This document shows, piece after piece, positions 1 through 11,150 of a DNA stretch of 64,000 bases. The translations under genes were made by a program, and so were the position numbers. Source of the stretch: Steinernema hermaphroditum (lineage: Eukaryota > Nematoda > Chromadorea > Rhabditida > Steinernematidae); contig CM059622.1 in assembly GCA_030435675.1 (NCBI GenBank), positions 4,960,001 through 5,024,000 on the forward strand, read 5' to 3'. The notes below the pieces were generated by a model. The model was given only the letters and a program-made list of their open reading frames with translations, searched no databases and had not been told where the DNA came from. Position 1 is the first letter of the stretch; each line of letters starts with the position of its first letter.

Positions 1-366
1 CCACATTATTTTTCTTGTTTTCTCTTCTCTCTGTGAGACGCATTTGAGCGATTATTTTATTTGTTGTCGTCCTCTGTATGTAAATTTCCCCTCTCTCTGT
101 TCGTTACACACGTGTAAAAGAAGTCCGAAAGCTGTGCGGTTCGTTCGTTTTGTGGCCAAAAAAGGAAAAATCGAATAAAAAGTCATATAATTCTATAGCG
201 CGTCTTCCTTACACAACGACAACGCAAGGACAAATTGACGACGACTTGTTGGGAACAGGTTTCATCCAGGCGACCTTGAAAATTTCGAAATAGGCGCCTC
301 GCCTTATCTTTGCTCTCGACGACGATCGAGTGGCGAGATAGAGCCTGCCGGCTGGCGCCAAAAATA

Positions 367-911
367 ATGGAGAAAACGGGTGTTCGTCGTCGCCCTGTTG
401 TAACAAGTGGGCGCCCGAAATTGAGAGGCGGCGGTGGTGGTCAGCCCTTCGCCCGGAGAGGCCCGAAATCGATCCTCCGCTTCCGCTATACGCTCGCGGC
501 GTTTTTTGCTCTTACTGCTCTTGTAAGTAACCTGTTTTGGGCGCTCTTAAGTGACGACGGGAAGGGACTTTATGGGGAAGAGCGGGCTCTTGTACTTTCC
601 CCGGCGTCGCCCGTCGACGTGGGAATGTCTCTTTGTGCTGCGAGAATAACACTCTCACGAGCTGTGGTCGTTTACGTGAGTAAAACAGTATAAAAAGATC
701 GGTGTGGAGAGGTGTTTTGATCGGGGACGTGGAAAGGACTGTCGCCGAGAACAGTAGTGAAGTCATGCGATGAGAAAAACGAATTCATAGAATCTGATGG
801 AAAACGCCTTGTCCTTCGTGTTTTCGATGTGTGTTTTGCTTTTTGCAGGCGGATATAATCCATGAACTAGGAAGGGTTTTCGGCCTACATGTCATCCTCG
901 GAAATCGCTGA
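367..911 (+). CDS. possible small membrane protein, two exons, unrecognised
   Basis: The model joins an exon at 367-521 to one at 849-911 through a GTAAGT/TTTTTGCAG intron in phase 0 and predicts about 72 residues. The first half is basic and glycine-rich (about residues 5-34). A hydrophobic stretch follows at about residues 40-54 and would be a single membrane anchor, and the short tail ends HVILGNR. I do not recognise a family. The support is the good donor and acceptor, the open frame across the junction and the hydrophobic segment at the splice point. The intron is about 330 nt, long compared with the 45-50 nt introns elsewhere in the window. It could instead be a noncoding first exon of something else. 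Confidence 0.35.
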
Positions 912-2790
912 TGAAATGGTTTGCTTTTCTGATCTGACGTCCCCATTTGAAAGAACACTTATCATGAGCAAAATTGAGCAAAAGCAGGCCTAAGAGAAAT
1001 GAATGGTTATGGTAAATCGGTACAGAGAAACAATGAATAAATGCTGAATGGATAGGAGAACCTATATTGGATGTTAATAGCTTTAGAGGCTAGCAGGAAA
1101 TGTTGCATTGCTACATTGCTGTATATTGGGACATATTTGGCGTACTTTGAAACTAAAGTTGGCACTATCTGTATATCAAGAACAAAGAAAAGACGTATGT
1201 TCGTTCCTTTGTACTACAATCGTAATAATGACTGACTTGGAATAATGAAAAATGCTTTCCAATAAAGCAAATTAGAGCTACATGGTTCTCTTCCTTCGAG
1301 AACACTTAACCTTAGCTTCTGATCTGTGCAAGGCCACTGCAGGGAAGAATCACCGCAACCAGTATGGCAATAATGACCACATAATTATTACAACCTTCCA
1401 TCCCGTAATTACCCAAGTGTACCGATTACAACCTGAGATGTCACCGTCTTTGACAACCGCTTGGCGAGTGAGTGATGTGGGATGACGAGATGATTCGCCG
1501 AAGCAGGCGGAAGCAGTTGCTAAGTCGATTGTCCCGATGACAGGGTTTGAGTTTCGCAATAAACAAACGCTCTACGGCTCCAAAAATATCCATTTACTAT
1601 ACAGATGATGTAATACTTGACATTCCTCTGTTCTCCGAATGAGTCACTACGACGACAATCCGTTCCCTGTCCCGGAAATTGGAGTACAACGACTGGTTCA
1701 AAATATTTGTTTTGTGAGCTGGAAGCGATAAATTCGACTACATTGGAGAAGTGCTCTCTTCCAGTCGTAAATAGGAAAGCGATCGTTTGGAGACCGATTT
1801 GAGGCGAGTGCCTCTTATCGGTCTTTCTGAACGATATGGGCAAAACAGGTCAGAATAGTTTCCGTTCAAAAATCGACAGACACATAGAGAAAATCTGCTG
1901 ATGATAGTTCATTGGCTCCATAATAACAAGTCCTTTCCTATACATGGACACAAGTGTAATTGGTGAAATGTTGCCTTTATCTCTTTAGTTCATTACCACC
2001 AAACTATAAAGTCCCTATTCTCACTTTAGCCCTCGTGTCGTGGGTGTTTTGCCACCCAAAGCTATCCCTTTTCAAGAGTCAAGGGTACAAAACATACAGT
2101 GAGCGTCTGTCGGATGGGTGCCCAAAATCAGTCATCTGATGGATTATAAATTGTAACAATCTCAAAAGCTGATAACGGAGGCCAAGTCATACGATCGAAA
2201 AAAAACTAAAAACAACCGAAAAACAACTTATAAAGTTGATTCAAAATTTCGAGGGTACTGAGGTTATTTACTGAGCAAACCTACATTCACGACCTTACGG
2301 GTAAGGCTCACTGCATGTCATTCCGCATTCGTTTCCCAGGTCAAGTGTGCACATGAGCACACTGGGGTCAACTTTTGGGGTCAAAACATAACACCAAGAT
2401 TCTCTTTTAAGCGAATCAGCAGACTTCAAGTTCCCCTTATCTGTATCTGCATATCTGTACTATTTGTATTGCATATTTCTGAAACGTTCACAAGGTCACT
2501 ATTGTGTTGAAATCGGAAAAACTTTCAGATATCCTCTGCTTTGTATAGATCAAATAGTTGAATGAATCTTTAACATTTTTAATCTCCGTGCTCCACCATC
2601 TTCCTTCTTTCACTTCGTGCACTCAGCAGACGGGCTTCAAAAAGAGCAAACACAAAACCCAGCACCTAAAAAGCTAACAAAAACTGATCTCTCACACTCA
2701 ACGCTGAAAAGTTGCATCTCCAGCCCAGTCGTCGTCTATTTACTCACCGTGACGCGATCCAATTTCTCCGCTTTTTGTCGTTTCAGAGCG
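912..2790. other. intergenic, no gene recognised
   Basis: AT-rich sequence with only short open frames that lack splice signals or recognisable protein. An A/T-rich patch near 2195-2230 and scattered stop codons in all frames argue against coding. It may hold the promoter of the gene at 2915. Confidence 0.5.
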
Positions 2791-2817
2791 ATGGCGGCGC
2801 CTAACCAGTCAACCTGA
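2791..2817 (+). promoter_or_regulatory. possible upstream ORF of the 2915 gene
   Basis: A splice-acceptor-like GTCGTTTCAG ends at about 2786 and is followed four bases later by ATG 2791. That ATG opens an eight-codon frame, MAAPNQST, ending in TGA at 2815-2817. The ATG of the next plausible gene is at 2915. If the acceptor receives a spliced leader, this would be an upstream ORF in a roughly 130 nt leader. It could instead be the true start of an exon whose donor I missed. Confidence 0.3.
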
Positions 2818-2914
2818 ACTGTCAGACACTCTGTCGAGTCAGAACTGTTTGCCGAGGAATTTTCCCGATCGATCGACAAACACCGCACTGTCCACCAGCA
2901 AACTGCTCTCTGCT

Positions 2915-4117
2915 ATGTCCTCTCCCGCTACCGAACCGACGACTTTTACGGTCCCGGAGGAGTGGTCCACGCGGCATGTCGACGAGCGGGTCGTGCAGAG
3001 TTGGCGCCGCTTGGCCGGCGACGTGATCACTTTCGCCGAGAGACAAGCTCATGACCTGGCGGCTCGCCTCCCGCCACTCGCCGAGCAGACCATCGTCACG
3101 CAGAGGTCATTCGAAGTGAGTGTTTCCGTGGGAAGTGATTAGCGCAGTTGTCAGTCATGCAAATGCGCACCAGATTATCTCCTGCCGCGTTCGCACGCGA
3201 TTTATCGACGCCCTCTGCAGAGCTCTGACCAATTTGGTGCGAGTCTTCATCCTGACGGATAAAATCTATTTTTGGAATAGCTTTGGCAACGATCTTGAAA
3301 TCCGATTCTCGCAGAGCTGAAAAAAACAGGATCTTAGTAAGATCCATGGTGAAGATCAAAACCACTAGTAGACGACATAACAAATATTGAGAAATTTCAC
3401 TGAGCCATGCAATGAACCGTTGATACATTCTAAGGATATTTTAATGCAATTTCCCCTAAAACATTGAGGTTTCCCAATGGACAGTCTCTGTTAAGAATCA
3501 CAAGCGAGGCAAATGTGATACTGATTTCTTCGATGTTTAGTGCGAAGTAGTGCGCCAAATCAAATATTCATTAAATAAAACTTCTAAAATCAAAATCTTC
3601 ATTTTGGTCAAAAAATTTTCAAAAAGATCGACTGCAATAGGCTTAGAATAATGTACAATACTTTTAGCCAAGCGTTGTGGACTTGGATGTTCCTAAAAGA
3701 ACATTTGGTGATGTGTTCCAATTAGGTATGACCGGAGGTTTGTTATCGTGATTTGCCTTTTCTTCAAACCTCCAGTTTTATAATACACAACAATTTCAAT
3801 ATATCACTGCTGGTAAGGAGGTATACCGAAAAAGATGAAGTGCTTTCGGATGTAGACATGAAGTTTGAAAACACAAAAAACATCTTCAACTTCCAAGTTC
3901 CTCTTTCCTCGCTGTCTTTTCACATTCCCACATCATATAGTGTCAGATTTCATATGCCCTTCTTCCGTCTTTTTAGAGTCTTCAGACGCAGTGCGACAAA
4001 TTGGCCCGAGGCGGAGCACGTCTCGCGGAGACGTTCTCCATCCTCTCCGACGGCGCCAAATTCATTCCCGATCTCTCCTCGCGACTCTCCTCCGGCACCG
4101 CCAGCTGCTCTAAATAA
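2915..4117 (+). CDS. small helical protein, possible lysosomal/trafficking complex subunit
   Basis: Exon 1 is 2915-3115 and exon 2 is 3977-4117, joined in phase 0 by a GTGAGT donor and a TTTTTAG acceptor with an 861 nt intron, giving about 113 residues. The last 90 residues look like two amphipathic helices with heptad spacing, VVQSWRRLAGDVITFAE and later SLQTQCDKLARGGARLAETF. There is no signal peptide. Length and helix pattern resemble BLOC-1/BORC small coiled-coil subunits such as BORCS7, but no diagnostic motif is visible, so that is only a suggestion. A tandem in-frame acceptor nine bases downstream (TTCAG at 3981-3985) could add or remove three residues. An AATAAA lies about 55 nt after the stop. 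Confidence 0.5.
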
Positions 4118-5717
4118 TGTCCGGCCCTCAGGCATCCATTTCGCCTTTTCGTCTTATTTAATTATGTATGGAATAAATAAAGTTACCTCGCGAGCTGTTC
4201 GCCCCGTTCGTCTTTTATCCGATGTTGCGAACCGATATGCCAAGGACATTTCCAGGACATCCTTAAGAATTCCCTTTCACTATAGTTTGACGACTGTCTC
4301 CCCTATGTCTTGACAGCTTCCCTAAATAATTCCCTCGAGTCAGTTCCCCAATTGTTTATGTCCATCTCCATCTGCATAATCCCCATTGTCCCACCCTTCC
4401 AGTCCACTGCCTACCCGTTAAACACTTCCAAAGAGCCTTCCTCCGCGTCCACTCCAGAGGCCGAAACCGGAGACGACAATCGATTCACCGCGCGTTCGCC
4501 TTCAAGTGTCGTCTTTTGCAAATCTGGCCAAGAAAACAACACAAAGACCGCCGCGGCGTCCCTAAGTGGCCGAGCGGCTGTCGGCCACACACAGCGGCCA
4601 CCAGCTGCATGCATCGCAGGGCTGTGTAATGTGCCTCCTGAGGGGGAGGAGGGCGATTGGCCGAATCCCCAAATAACCATTTTACGACCATAGACGACTA
4701 CGTTTTCGGTCTCCGGAGACGCCACCCGCTGATCGATTCTGTTTACGCTTCGCCCGGCTGCAGACCGTTCACCTTTAGGCGCTGCAAATTGTGTTTTCGT
4801 CCGGAAAATTGAGAAATTGTTTATTTCAGATCGCGTTACGGGTCGTTTAGTTACGTGAAAGTGTTCGGCTACGGTTACAAGGGGAGACTTTTCAGATTTC
4901 TGAGACAACGTCTATGTTACTGTAGTTCAGTACCGGTAAATGTAGGGGCTTGTTTGAAGCAGAATATACTACGGTTCTTACGACTTACCTGTCGTATTTC
5001 AATTTCCTTTTATTTGCCTACATTCAATCTTTTACGATTGCAGTGTTTGCTCGTGTTTATGGCTGATTCTAGCACTTCTCAGGAAACACATGAAGAAGTT
5101 CTATGGGACCGTGTGATAGAATTTCTAGTTCGCTTAACTCTATTTATCTTGACTGATCCATTTAAAATTCATGGATTTCAGTAAATGACTAACTTTAATT
5201 TATTGACTATTCCCAAAAAGAGTGATTCATTGTTTTCGATTTAGAGGCGTCTTCAAAACAGCTGCCGAATATTGTTATCTCCTATTTTGGCGGGAACGTA
5301 ACCGCTGCTGACACATCCATCACTTTCTCCTTTTTTATCTCGCCGCGCCATCGCTTCCTCCGCTTTCGCTGGCTACAGCTGTCGACCACTGAACTTTTTC
5401 GGCGATTTACGATCACGCTGTCGCTGTCAACCACATGTTCGATACAGTTATGATGTACTAAACCAGTTCCGCAAACCGTGTGAATTGCTGATCGATACAA
5501 ACAGCATTACTCATTGTGCTGACAACGTTTGATTGTATTATTTCACTACTCTCCTCTCGCCCCATTCTACTCAGCCTCCTTCTACCACTCCAATCATCCG
5601 AACTCCGCGCCTCTATCAAATTACATCCAATTAACTCGTTTACCCTCCGGAGCGCGTCATCGCCGTGCATTATCGTAATTGGACCTCAGCGCCTAACTCA
5701 ACTCGCCACTTGCAGAG
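4118..5717. other. intergenic and upstream region of ndx-1
   Basis: Apart from AATAAATAAA near 4170, the 3' end of the preceding gene, I see no supported coding region. Several open frames of 60-165 codons on both strands at 4310-4910 have no introns, motifs or protein-like composition and are treated as chance. The stretch directly before 5718 ends in ACTTGCAG, a likely trans-splice acceptor for the Nudix gene. Confidence 0.5.
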
Positions 5718-7892
5718 ATGACCTCCGAAGAGAACGTCGTCGAGAAGGCCGAGGGTTCTTCGGAAGTCGTCGACGCGCCGGAAGGCGAGAAACCTCAGTC
5801 GGCGAAGAAGCAGCCACGCCCGGTGGACATGCAACTTGGAAGTGAGTGCTTTGATTGAACAGCTGAGCTCGCGGACAAACAAATGCCGAAAGGTGCCTGG
5901 CACCCGTGGCGCCTCTGGGATGAGCTGGCATTTCAGGAGGTGATGACGGATTGTTTGGATTTTGGAGAGAATGACAAATGAGAGGGGAATCCGATAGTGA
6001 ATGAGGTGAGAAGAACTTGGGGATCTCCAAGCAAGAAACTATGTGTGGTGTAAGAAGTAACATCCCTAACATGATAGCTTCGAGTATATCACAAATTGTT
6101 CCTATAGAGATAGCCTTTTGACTATGAAACATGTGACTTCCAGAATGTCGTTGGGTCCGTCTGCTCGACAACATAACCTATATCGCTTGTGGAGTTGTGC
6201 TCCGAGAAGCCGAATGTGGAGGCGACTTTGACGTTCTGCTCGTGCAAGAGGCGAAGAAGAGCTGCCGTGGAAAGTAAGTGACCACCCTTTATCTACATAC
6301 CATATATAAAGGAGGATGTGAATTAGAAGGGGACAGGGAAAAGGGGCCAAAATGAAAGATCTTTCATAAAACAAAGGTCTGGATTAGCATCATGTTTTTA
6401 AATGTCAGTGAGGTCAAAACTATTGAGTCACAAAATGGTTCTCCCGTACTATGTTGTCGTTCTGTCGTCAAAGACCTGCACGTGTTCGCGCCTTCTGTTC
6501 CAATCTAATCGCCGTCGATCAAACACAAAATCGCTTTTCGGCTTTGTTCCAAAATGTGACCAGCGATGGAATCGATCTAACAAAGGCGATAATCGCTCCT
6601 AATCCGCCGCGCGCGCTTCCTGTTCCCATTGCCCGACGTCATAAAGCAAATTGCAGATGGTATCTCCCAGCTGGCCGCGTGGAACCCGGCGAGACGATCG
6701 AGGTGAGCGGCTCCTCTTTGGCGCTTTCATCGTAAAATCGGAGTAATTGCAGCACGCCGTACGGCGCGAACTCCGCGAAGAATCGGGATTTACGTGCTCC
6801 GCCGACGAGCTAATCTGCGTGCAGGTCAAAGGCTCCGGATGGTACCGATTCGTCTATTCATGCACAGTTCTCGGTAAGAAGCCGGTCATGAAGGGATTTT
6901 CGAAGCAACATGTGTATTGAGAGGGAACGCTAAAGACGGAACCCGACGAAGAGTCGTTGGCGGCGGGATGGTTCACTCTTGACCAGCTACGGAAAAAGGA
7001 GGTCCAGTTGAGGCAGGTCTACTATCTCACTGCTCCCTCTAACGTCGCCCTTTCCAGATCCAGTGACATACTCCGCATCATCGACGAAGCAGTAAGCTAT
7101 CGTCGTTGGCGGAAAAGCCTAACGGCGCCAGAACTCCACAGACCCATCCACATCACGAACGAGAACCAACCGGGCCTCTTCATGGAGTTCATGATAATAA
7201 AAAGGAGCATCGACATGTAAGTCTTACAGACATTCCTGTCTAGAATATCGCTCTGCCTTCTCTGACTCGGATGTTTCTGACCGTCGTGACCAGACAGTCG
7301 GCTGAGACAGATAGGAGGGGGGTAACGAGACAAACCCATAAGCCATGTAATTTTTGGAAACAAACCTAAGCAACCATCACCGATATCCTCTCATTACGAG
7401 AGTAATTTTTGGAATCGCCCCATCGTTCGATGGGGCACATAATGACCTCGGATCTTTAGGACCCGAACTGAAGTACTTGTGCATCGAAGCATCAAGAACG
7501 AAGACCAATTGAAAGGCGCATCCGACGCGTTCCCAACCGTCGAATTCGGCTTTGAGTACTTTTTCCCGATGGTTGTCTCAAAGTGCTATCGGGTAAATCC
7601 GTGCAAACAGAGCAAAAGATATGCCTCGTTTGTTCAGCATCTGATCGAAGATGGCCCTAATGTCATCGAAACGCCCACCTCGATCGTCGCCATTTCATGC
7701 CTTCCGAGTCCAGTCGAGAGCCTCGCCCATGGTTTGAGAGTTCGTCTCCTCTGCCAGCACAAAAGATCGCAGCTGAAGTCGAATCTCATCGATCCCAATC
7801 GATACCACTGGATCCCAGTGCCTAATAGCCAGATTCTTTCCGACTTCCACATCAGTCCAGATCAGTTCAGAACGGCTCTGCATATGCTTTGA
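5718..7892 (+). CDS. ndx-1: Nudix hydrolase, NUDT18/NDX-1 type
   Basis: NUDT18/MTH3-type enzymes hydrolyse oxidised guanine nucleoside diphosphates to monophosphates and clean the nucleotide pool in the cytosol. Exons are 5718-5841, 6144-6273, 6657-6702, 6753-6873, 6922-7012, 7058-7216 and 7460-7892, predicting 367 residues. This is close to my recollection of the C. elegans NDX-1 length. An acidic N-terminus of about 40 residues precedes the Nudix fold. The Nudix box reads GRVEPGETIE then HAVRRELREESGF and is split by an intron, with all the metal-binding glutamates present. A C-terminal region of about 200 residues follows. The start is the first ATG after a TTGCAG acceptor. Intron 5 appears to be GC-AG (7013-7057); without splicing it, 15 residues are inserted in frame. 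BBIP1 begins 129 nt downstream on the same strand, after an AATAAA at about 7914, suggesting an operon. Confidence 0.88.
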
Positions 7893-8021
7893 GAGTTTAT
7901 TTATTTGGATCGAGAATAAAACTATTTTTCCAAAACACATCGGTAACCATGGAGACCCTCAACGACTAGCGTCTCCGTATATCGATCGTTTGACCATTTG
8001 ACGCCTTGTCGTTCCCTAGCC

Positions 8022-8336
8022 ATGGTCGAACCCAGCACGAACTCCGGAATCATCGAAGAAGTCATCGGTCCTTACAACGGCTTCATCTTCAAGGACGACT
8101 CCCTCGGCCCTGTCTTCTGCAAACCGAAGCTCATTCCGCTCAAATCGGTCACTCTGGAAAAGTTACAGGAAATGCAGCAAATGGCCGTTCAGGTCAAAAA
8201 GACACCCAGCCCTGAACAGGTAAAATAGTGTAAGCCAAAATGTATAAATTTGCCTCCCGCATCTTAGGAAAGCGATCAACCATCAACTTCGAAAGTACAG
8301 ACTGAAACAAATATTTGGGCGGCAGAAGAACAATGA
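8022..8336 (+). CDS. BBIP1: BBSome-interacting protein BBIP1 (BBS18)
   Basis: BBIP1/BBS18 is the smallest BBSome subunit and helps assemble the complex that carries membrane proteins into and out of cilia; in nematodes it would act in ciliated sensory neurons. Exons 8022-8219 and 8268-8336 encode 88 residues. The central segment PVFCKPKLIPLKSVTLEKLQ (about residues 30-49) is the conserved core of the family (human CKPKLLPLKSLTLEKL). The tail is polar. The ATG follows a TCCCTAG acceptor by two bases. With the Nudix gene ending 129 nt upstream and its poly(A) signal between, this is probably the downstream cistron of an SL2-type operon. The pairing with a nucleotide-pool enzyme has no obvious functional logic, as is common in nematode operons. 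Confidence 0.88.
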
Positions 8337-8422
8337 ATGATTTGGATGTATTATGAAAACGCTGGTTGAGGTTTTGTTCGATTTTTCTGAAGACACTGAA
8401 GACACTTTGATAAAAAGTATTT

Positions 8423-8504
8423 TGACGAGAGTGGGATTCGAACCCACGCCTCCGAAGAGACTGGTGCCTTAAACCAGCGCCTTAGACCGCTCGGCCATCT
8501 CGCC
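8423..8504 (-). tRNA. tRNA-Leu(AAG)
   Basis: An 82 nt type II cloverleaf reads from 8504 down to 8423, with acceptor stem GGCGAGA/TCTCGTC and A73. The D-arm lies around GGCCGAGCGGTCTAAGGC. The anticodon stem CTGGT/ACCAG carries the loop TTAAGGC, so the anticodon is AAG. A variable arm contains TCTTCGGA, and the T-arm has GGGTTCGAATCCC. No intron. The gene body appears identical to the plus-strand copy at 51583-51664. Confidence 0.95.
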
Positions 8505-8601
8505 ATGAGTTTTTTGACGGCTCCATCGTCACTATGATGATAGAACGAGAGCTGCCACTGGATGCACTTTGCAATGTGAACACTCAACGTCACAGGCATG
8601 T

Positions 8602-8675
8602 GCCGCCATAGCTCAGTTGGTTAGAGCGTGGGTCTAATAAGCCCAAGGTCGCAGGTTCGACCCCTGCTGGCGGCA
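8602..8675 (+). tRNA. tRNA-Ile(AAT)
   Basis: A 74 nt cloverleaf has acceptor stem GCCGCCA/TGGCGGC and A73, a D-arm with AGCTCAGTTGGTTAGAGC, anticodon stem TGGGT/GCCCA with loop CTAATAA giving anticodon AAT, and T-arm GCAGGTTCGACCCCTGC. It is followed by a T-rich run (CCTTTTG) suitable for RNA polymerase III termination. It lies 97 nt from the divergent tRNA-Leu. Confidence 0.95.
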
Positions 8676-9201
8676 AATCCTTTTGTTAGTTATTTCTTTT
8701 GGTATCGAAATTGATGTGAAGATGCCGATGACCTCATGACCGACTTAGAATAAGCCCTGACTAAGGTATGATCTGTGCAGAATCGTACAAAAAGACCACC
8801 CACGTAAATAAAACGATGCATAAATAAAATAGAACTTCTGTTCCGTTTGTGGTGTCCGATGTATCCCAGTGTTTACAACATAAACTCATTTCTGATTCAT
8901 TTGAACACCCTTGGAATTCACACAAGTCATATTAAGTCACAACAGAGGACTGCTGGCCAAACATATCTTATCGCTATCGGCATCATCGTTCGTTCTGCTT
9001 TGCGCCAAGCACTTTCCAATTGATCGAAGTGGTCAGTCAAATGCGGAAGTCGAAGTAACTATCTTCCTTTGGATAGAGATAGCGTAGTTATCGTGTTTAC
9101 TTCTTCATCTCCATACTGCGTAACGCCCACAAGTTTTTTAGGTAGACGGGCTTCCTCGATTGCCGTCGCATTCAGATCATTGTGGTGTCAGATCAACACC
9201 C
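8676..9201. other. intergenic spacer
   Basis: No coding or RNA feature recognised. An AATAAAATAGAAC stretch occurs near 8824. Sequence immediately before 9202 contains TTTTTTAGGTAG at about 9133-9144, a possible trans-splice acceptor for the deaminase. Confidence 0.4.
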
Positions 9202-9915
9202 ATGGCTCCCGACCCTACTCCGCATAGCGACGAATCCTCTGGGATCAGGTACTTCATCGAGTTCATCTTCTTTTCATCCATCTCTTCTAGCGCGAAAACA
9301 CCGTCAAAGCGCGCCGACTACCTTTCGTGGGACGAGTATTTCATGTCCGTCGCCCTTGTGGCTTCTCAGAGAAGCAAAGATCCCTCCACACAAGTGGGAG
9401 CAGTCCTGGTCAACGATGAGAACGTGATCGTCGGCACTGGCTACAATGGAATGCCCCGGGGTTGCGACGACGACGAGATGCCGTGGGACAAAGCGGCCGA
9501 GGACCCGTTGCTGAACAAGTACCTCTACGTGTGCCACGCCGAAATGAACGCCATCCACAACAAGAACTCGGGATCTGTCAGAGGCTGCACCGTGTACACA
9601 ACGTCGTTTCCTTGCTGCTCTTGTGCCAAGTACTTGATTCAGGTAGGTCGTCTCGTTCCTGCTCCAAAAAAGTGTTCCTCCTAGGTTGGAATTGCACGCG
9701 TTGTCTATCTGAAAGATAGGCCTATGAACGTAGAGATGATCGCCGCGAAGAGGATGTTCCAAATGACAAATGTGCCTTACAGGTGGGACATTTCCTATCT
9801 CACCAATACGGTTCTCATATTTAGCCAGTTCGCATCATCGGAAAGGAAAGTGGTCATCGACTTTGGCAAACTTTCGATTAACATCTCAGACTCTGCTTCT
9901 GGTTCGGAAACATAA
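9202..9915 (+). CDS. DCTD: deoxycytidylate (dCMP) deaminase
   Basis: This enzyme deaminates dCMP to dUMP, feeding thymidylate synthase; it is a cytosolic zinc enzyme of the cytidine/dCMP deaminase fold. Exons 9202-9248, 9291-9642, 9685-9782 and 9825-9915 give 195 residues. The domain starts at [11 protein letters not shown] (about residue 24). Zinc-binding and catalytic motifs are CHAEMNAI (His and Glu) and the PCCSCAK pair of cysteines, and the nucleotide-contact segment [16 protein letters not shown] is typical of DCTD. Three introns are only 42-43 nt. The last intron, if retained, keeps the frame open, so an isoform with 14 extra residues is possible. ATG 9202 was chosen because upstream in-frame starts are non-ATG. 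Confidence 0.93.
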
Positions 9916-11030
9916 AGATAAATTCTGTAAATCATGTAAATCTGTAACTCTATAAATTATATTGTATAAGGTAAACAATGTTCATTGTGTCTTTGACAAC
10001 CTTCATAGCTGAACCCATCGTTTTGGAACTTCGTTGAAAAACGGGTTTATAACGGGTTAGTCCATGAATATCCTTTATTTTCGCAGTGTTCACACCCAGG
10101 GCGTAGTCGATGGGTGCGTTGTTGAGCATAATCGACTCTCATCTTACACTATGATTTACCATTTGTCCGCTCCACTCTTCCTGATTTTGGAGGCCTATTC
10201 TGTCCTGAACGTGGCATCTCGAGATTGCGAAATGCGACGTCATGTACTACTTTGGTAGCTCGATAATGCGAAGTAACGTATTTTCCTATTAGACTTTTTA
10301 GACCAGTTTTCTATCACCGAGTCATCGACGATCAATACCTACGTATGTAACCATCTTCAACCACGTTTGGTCTCACCTGAACGCACGTACCGCTGTGTTC
10401 GCATTGTATCACAAAGTGAGATACTCTCAAGAAGATCCAATGCCATTATACAGGGTGCGGCGTAAGTTCTGGTAGCCCATGGTACATCTTAAGTCAAATC
10501 TCTGTGTTTTACTCCAACAAACAACCAAAGTGGCCCGTTTTCAACTGAACAACCCAATACAGTGCGCCAATACTGATAGCCCACCCTGACACTTTTGCCA
10601 GATCTCATTTCGGAGATTTTCGGAGAACAGCAGCACTAGGAGTTATACGTCGGCAATTTTGCTGCCGAACTCTCGTATTACATCATCCACCTAATAACGT
10701 TTTTTATGTTCGGTACCGAAGCCTGGTACTGACAGTAAGAGAGGACCTCTTGGGCAATTAAACATTCATAACAAAAGTTTCTGAAACTCAATACAAAGTA
10801 ACTCCTGGTCGGTAACATTTTGAAATTTCAGGTTTCTCGCTCTGACCACGAGTCGAGGTATCACATTCACCCCCAGGTGCTGCTGTCAACAAAAATAAGG
10901 CTTCCCGACGGACCAACCGTGATCTCAACATCTAAAAGTGCAACCAAATGTTCAAAGATCCATTCGCCCTTTCTGCGATCAACATGTCTCCGATTTTCAC
11001 GATTTTACTTCATGAATCAAAGGCGTTACG
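9916..11030. other. intergenic, possible transposon remnant
   Basis: No gene recognised. At 10451-10483 the sequence TACAGGGTGCGGCGTAAG resembles the TA-plus-CAGGG start of Tc1/mariner terminal repeats, but I found no inverted partner nearby. Short open frames at 10064-10258 and 10820-11125 look random. Confidence 0.35.
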
Positions 11031-11150
11031 CCTTGCATGATGCAAGATCGTCAACTCAACATGTCTTGCATGATGCAAGATGCATGATGCATGATGCTGT
11101 CCCTGTCCCGGTCCTCCTTGCATGATGCAAGATCGTCAACTCAACATGTC
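11031..11150 (+). repeat. local duplication of a 35-bp unit with palindromic GCATGATGC motif
   Basis: A 35 bp unit beginning CCTTGCATGATGCAAGATCG occurs at 11031-11065 and again, identically, at 11116-11150. Between them are short GCATGATGC iterations (11067-11098) and a CCTGTCCCGGTCCTCC motif that recurs at about 11287-11302. The core TTGCATGATGCAA is nearly self-complementary. Confidence 0.75.

Noticed and set aside
4411..4908. 165-codon minus-strand frame
   Set aside because: No recognisable motif, overlapping frames on the other strand, no splice sites or neighbours on that strand.
10451..10600. Complete Tc1/mariner element starting TACAGGGTG
   Set aside because: Only one end is visible; the later GATAGCCCACCCTGAC does not match it as an inverted repeat.
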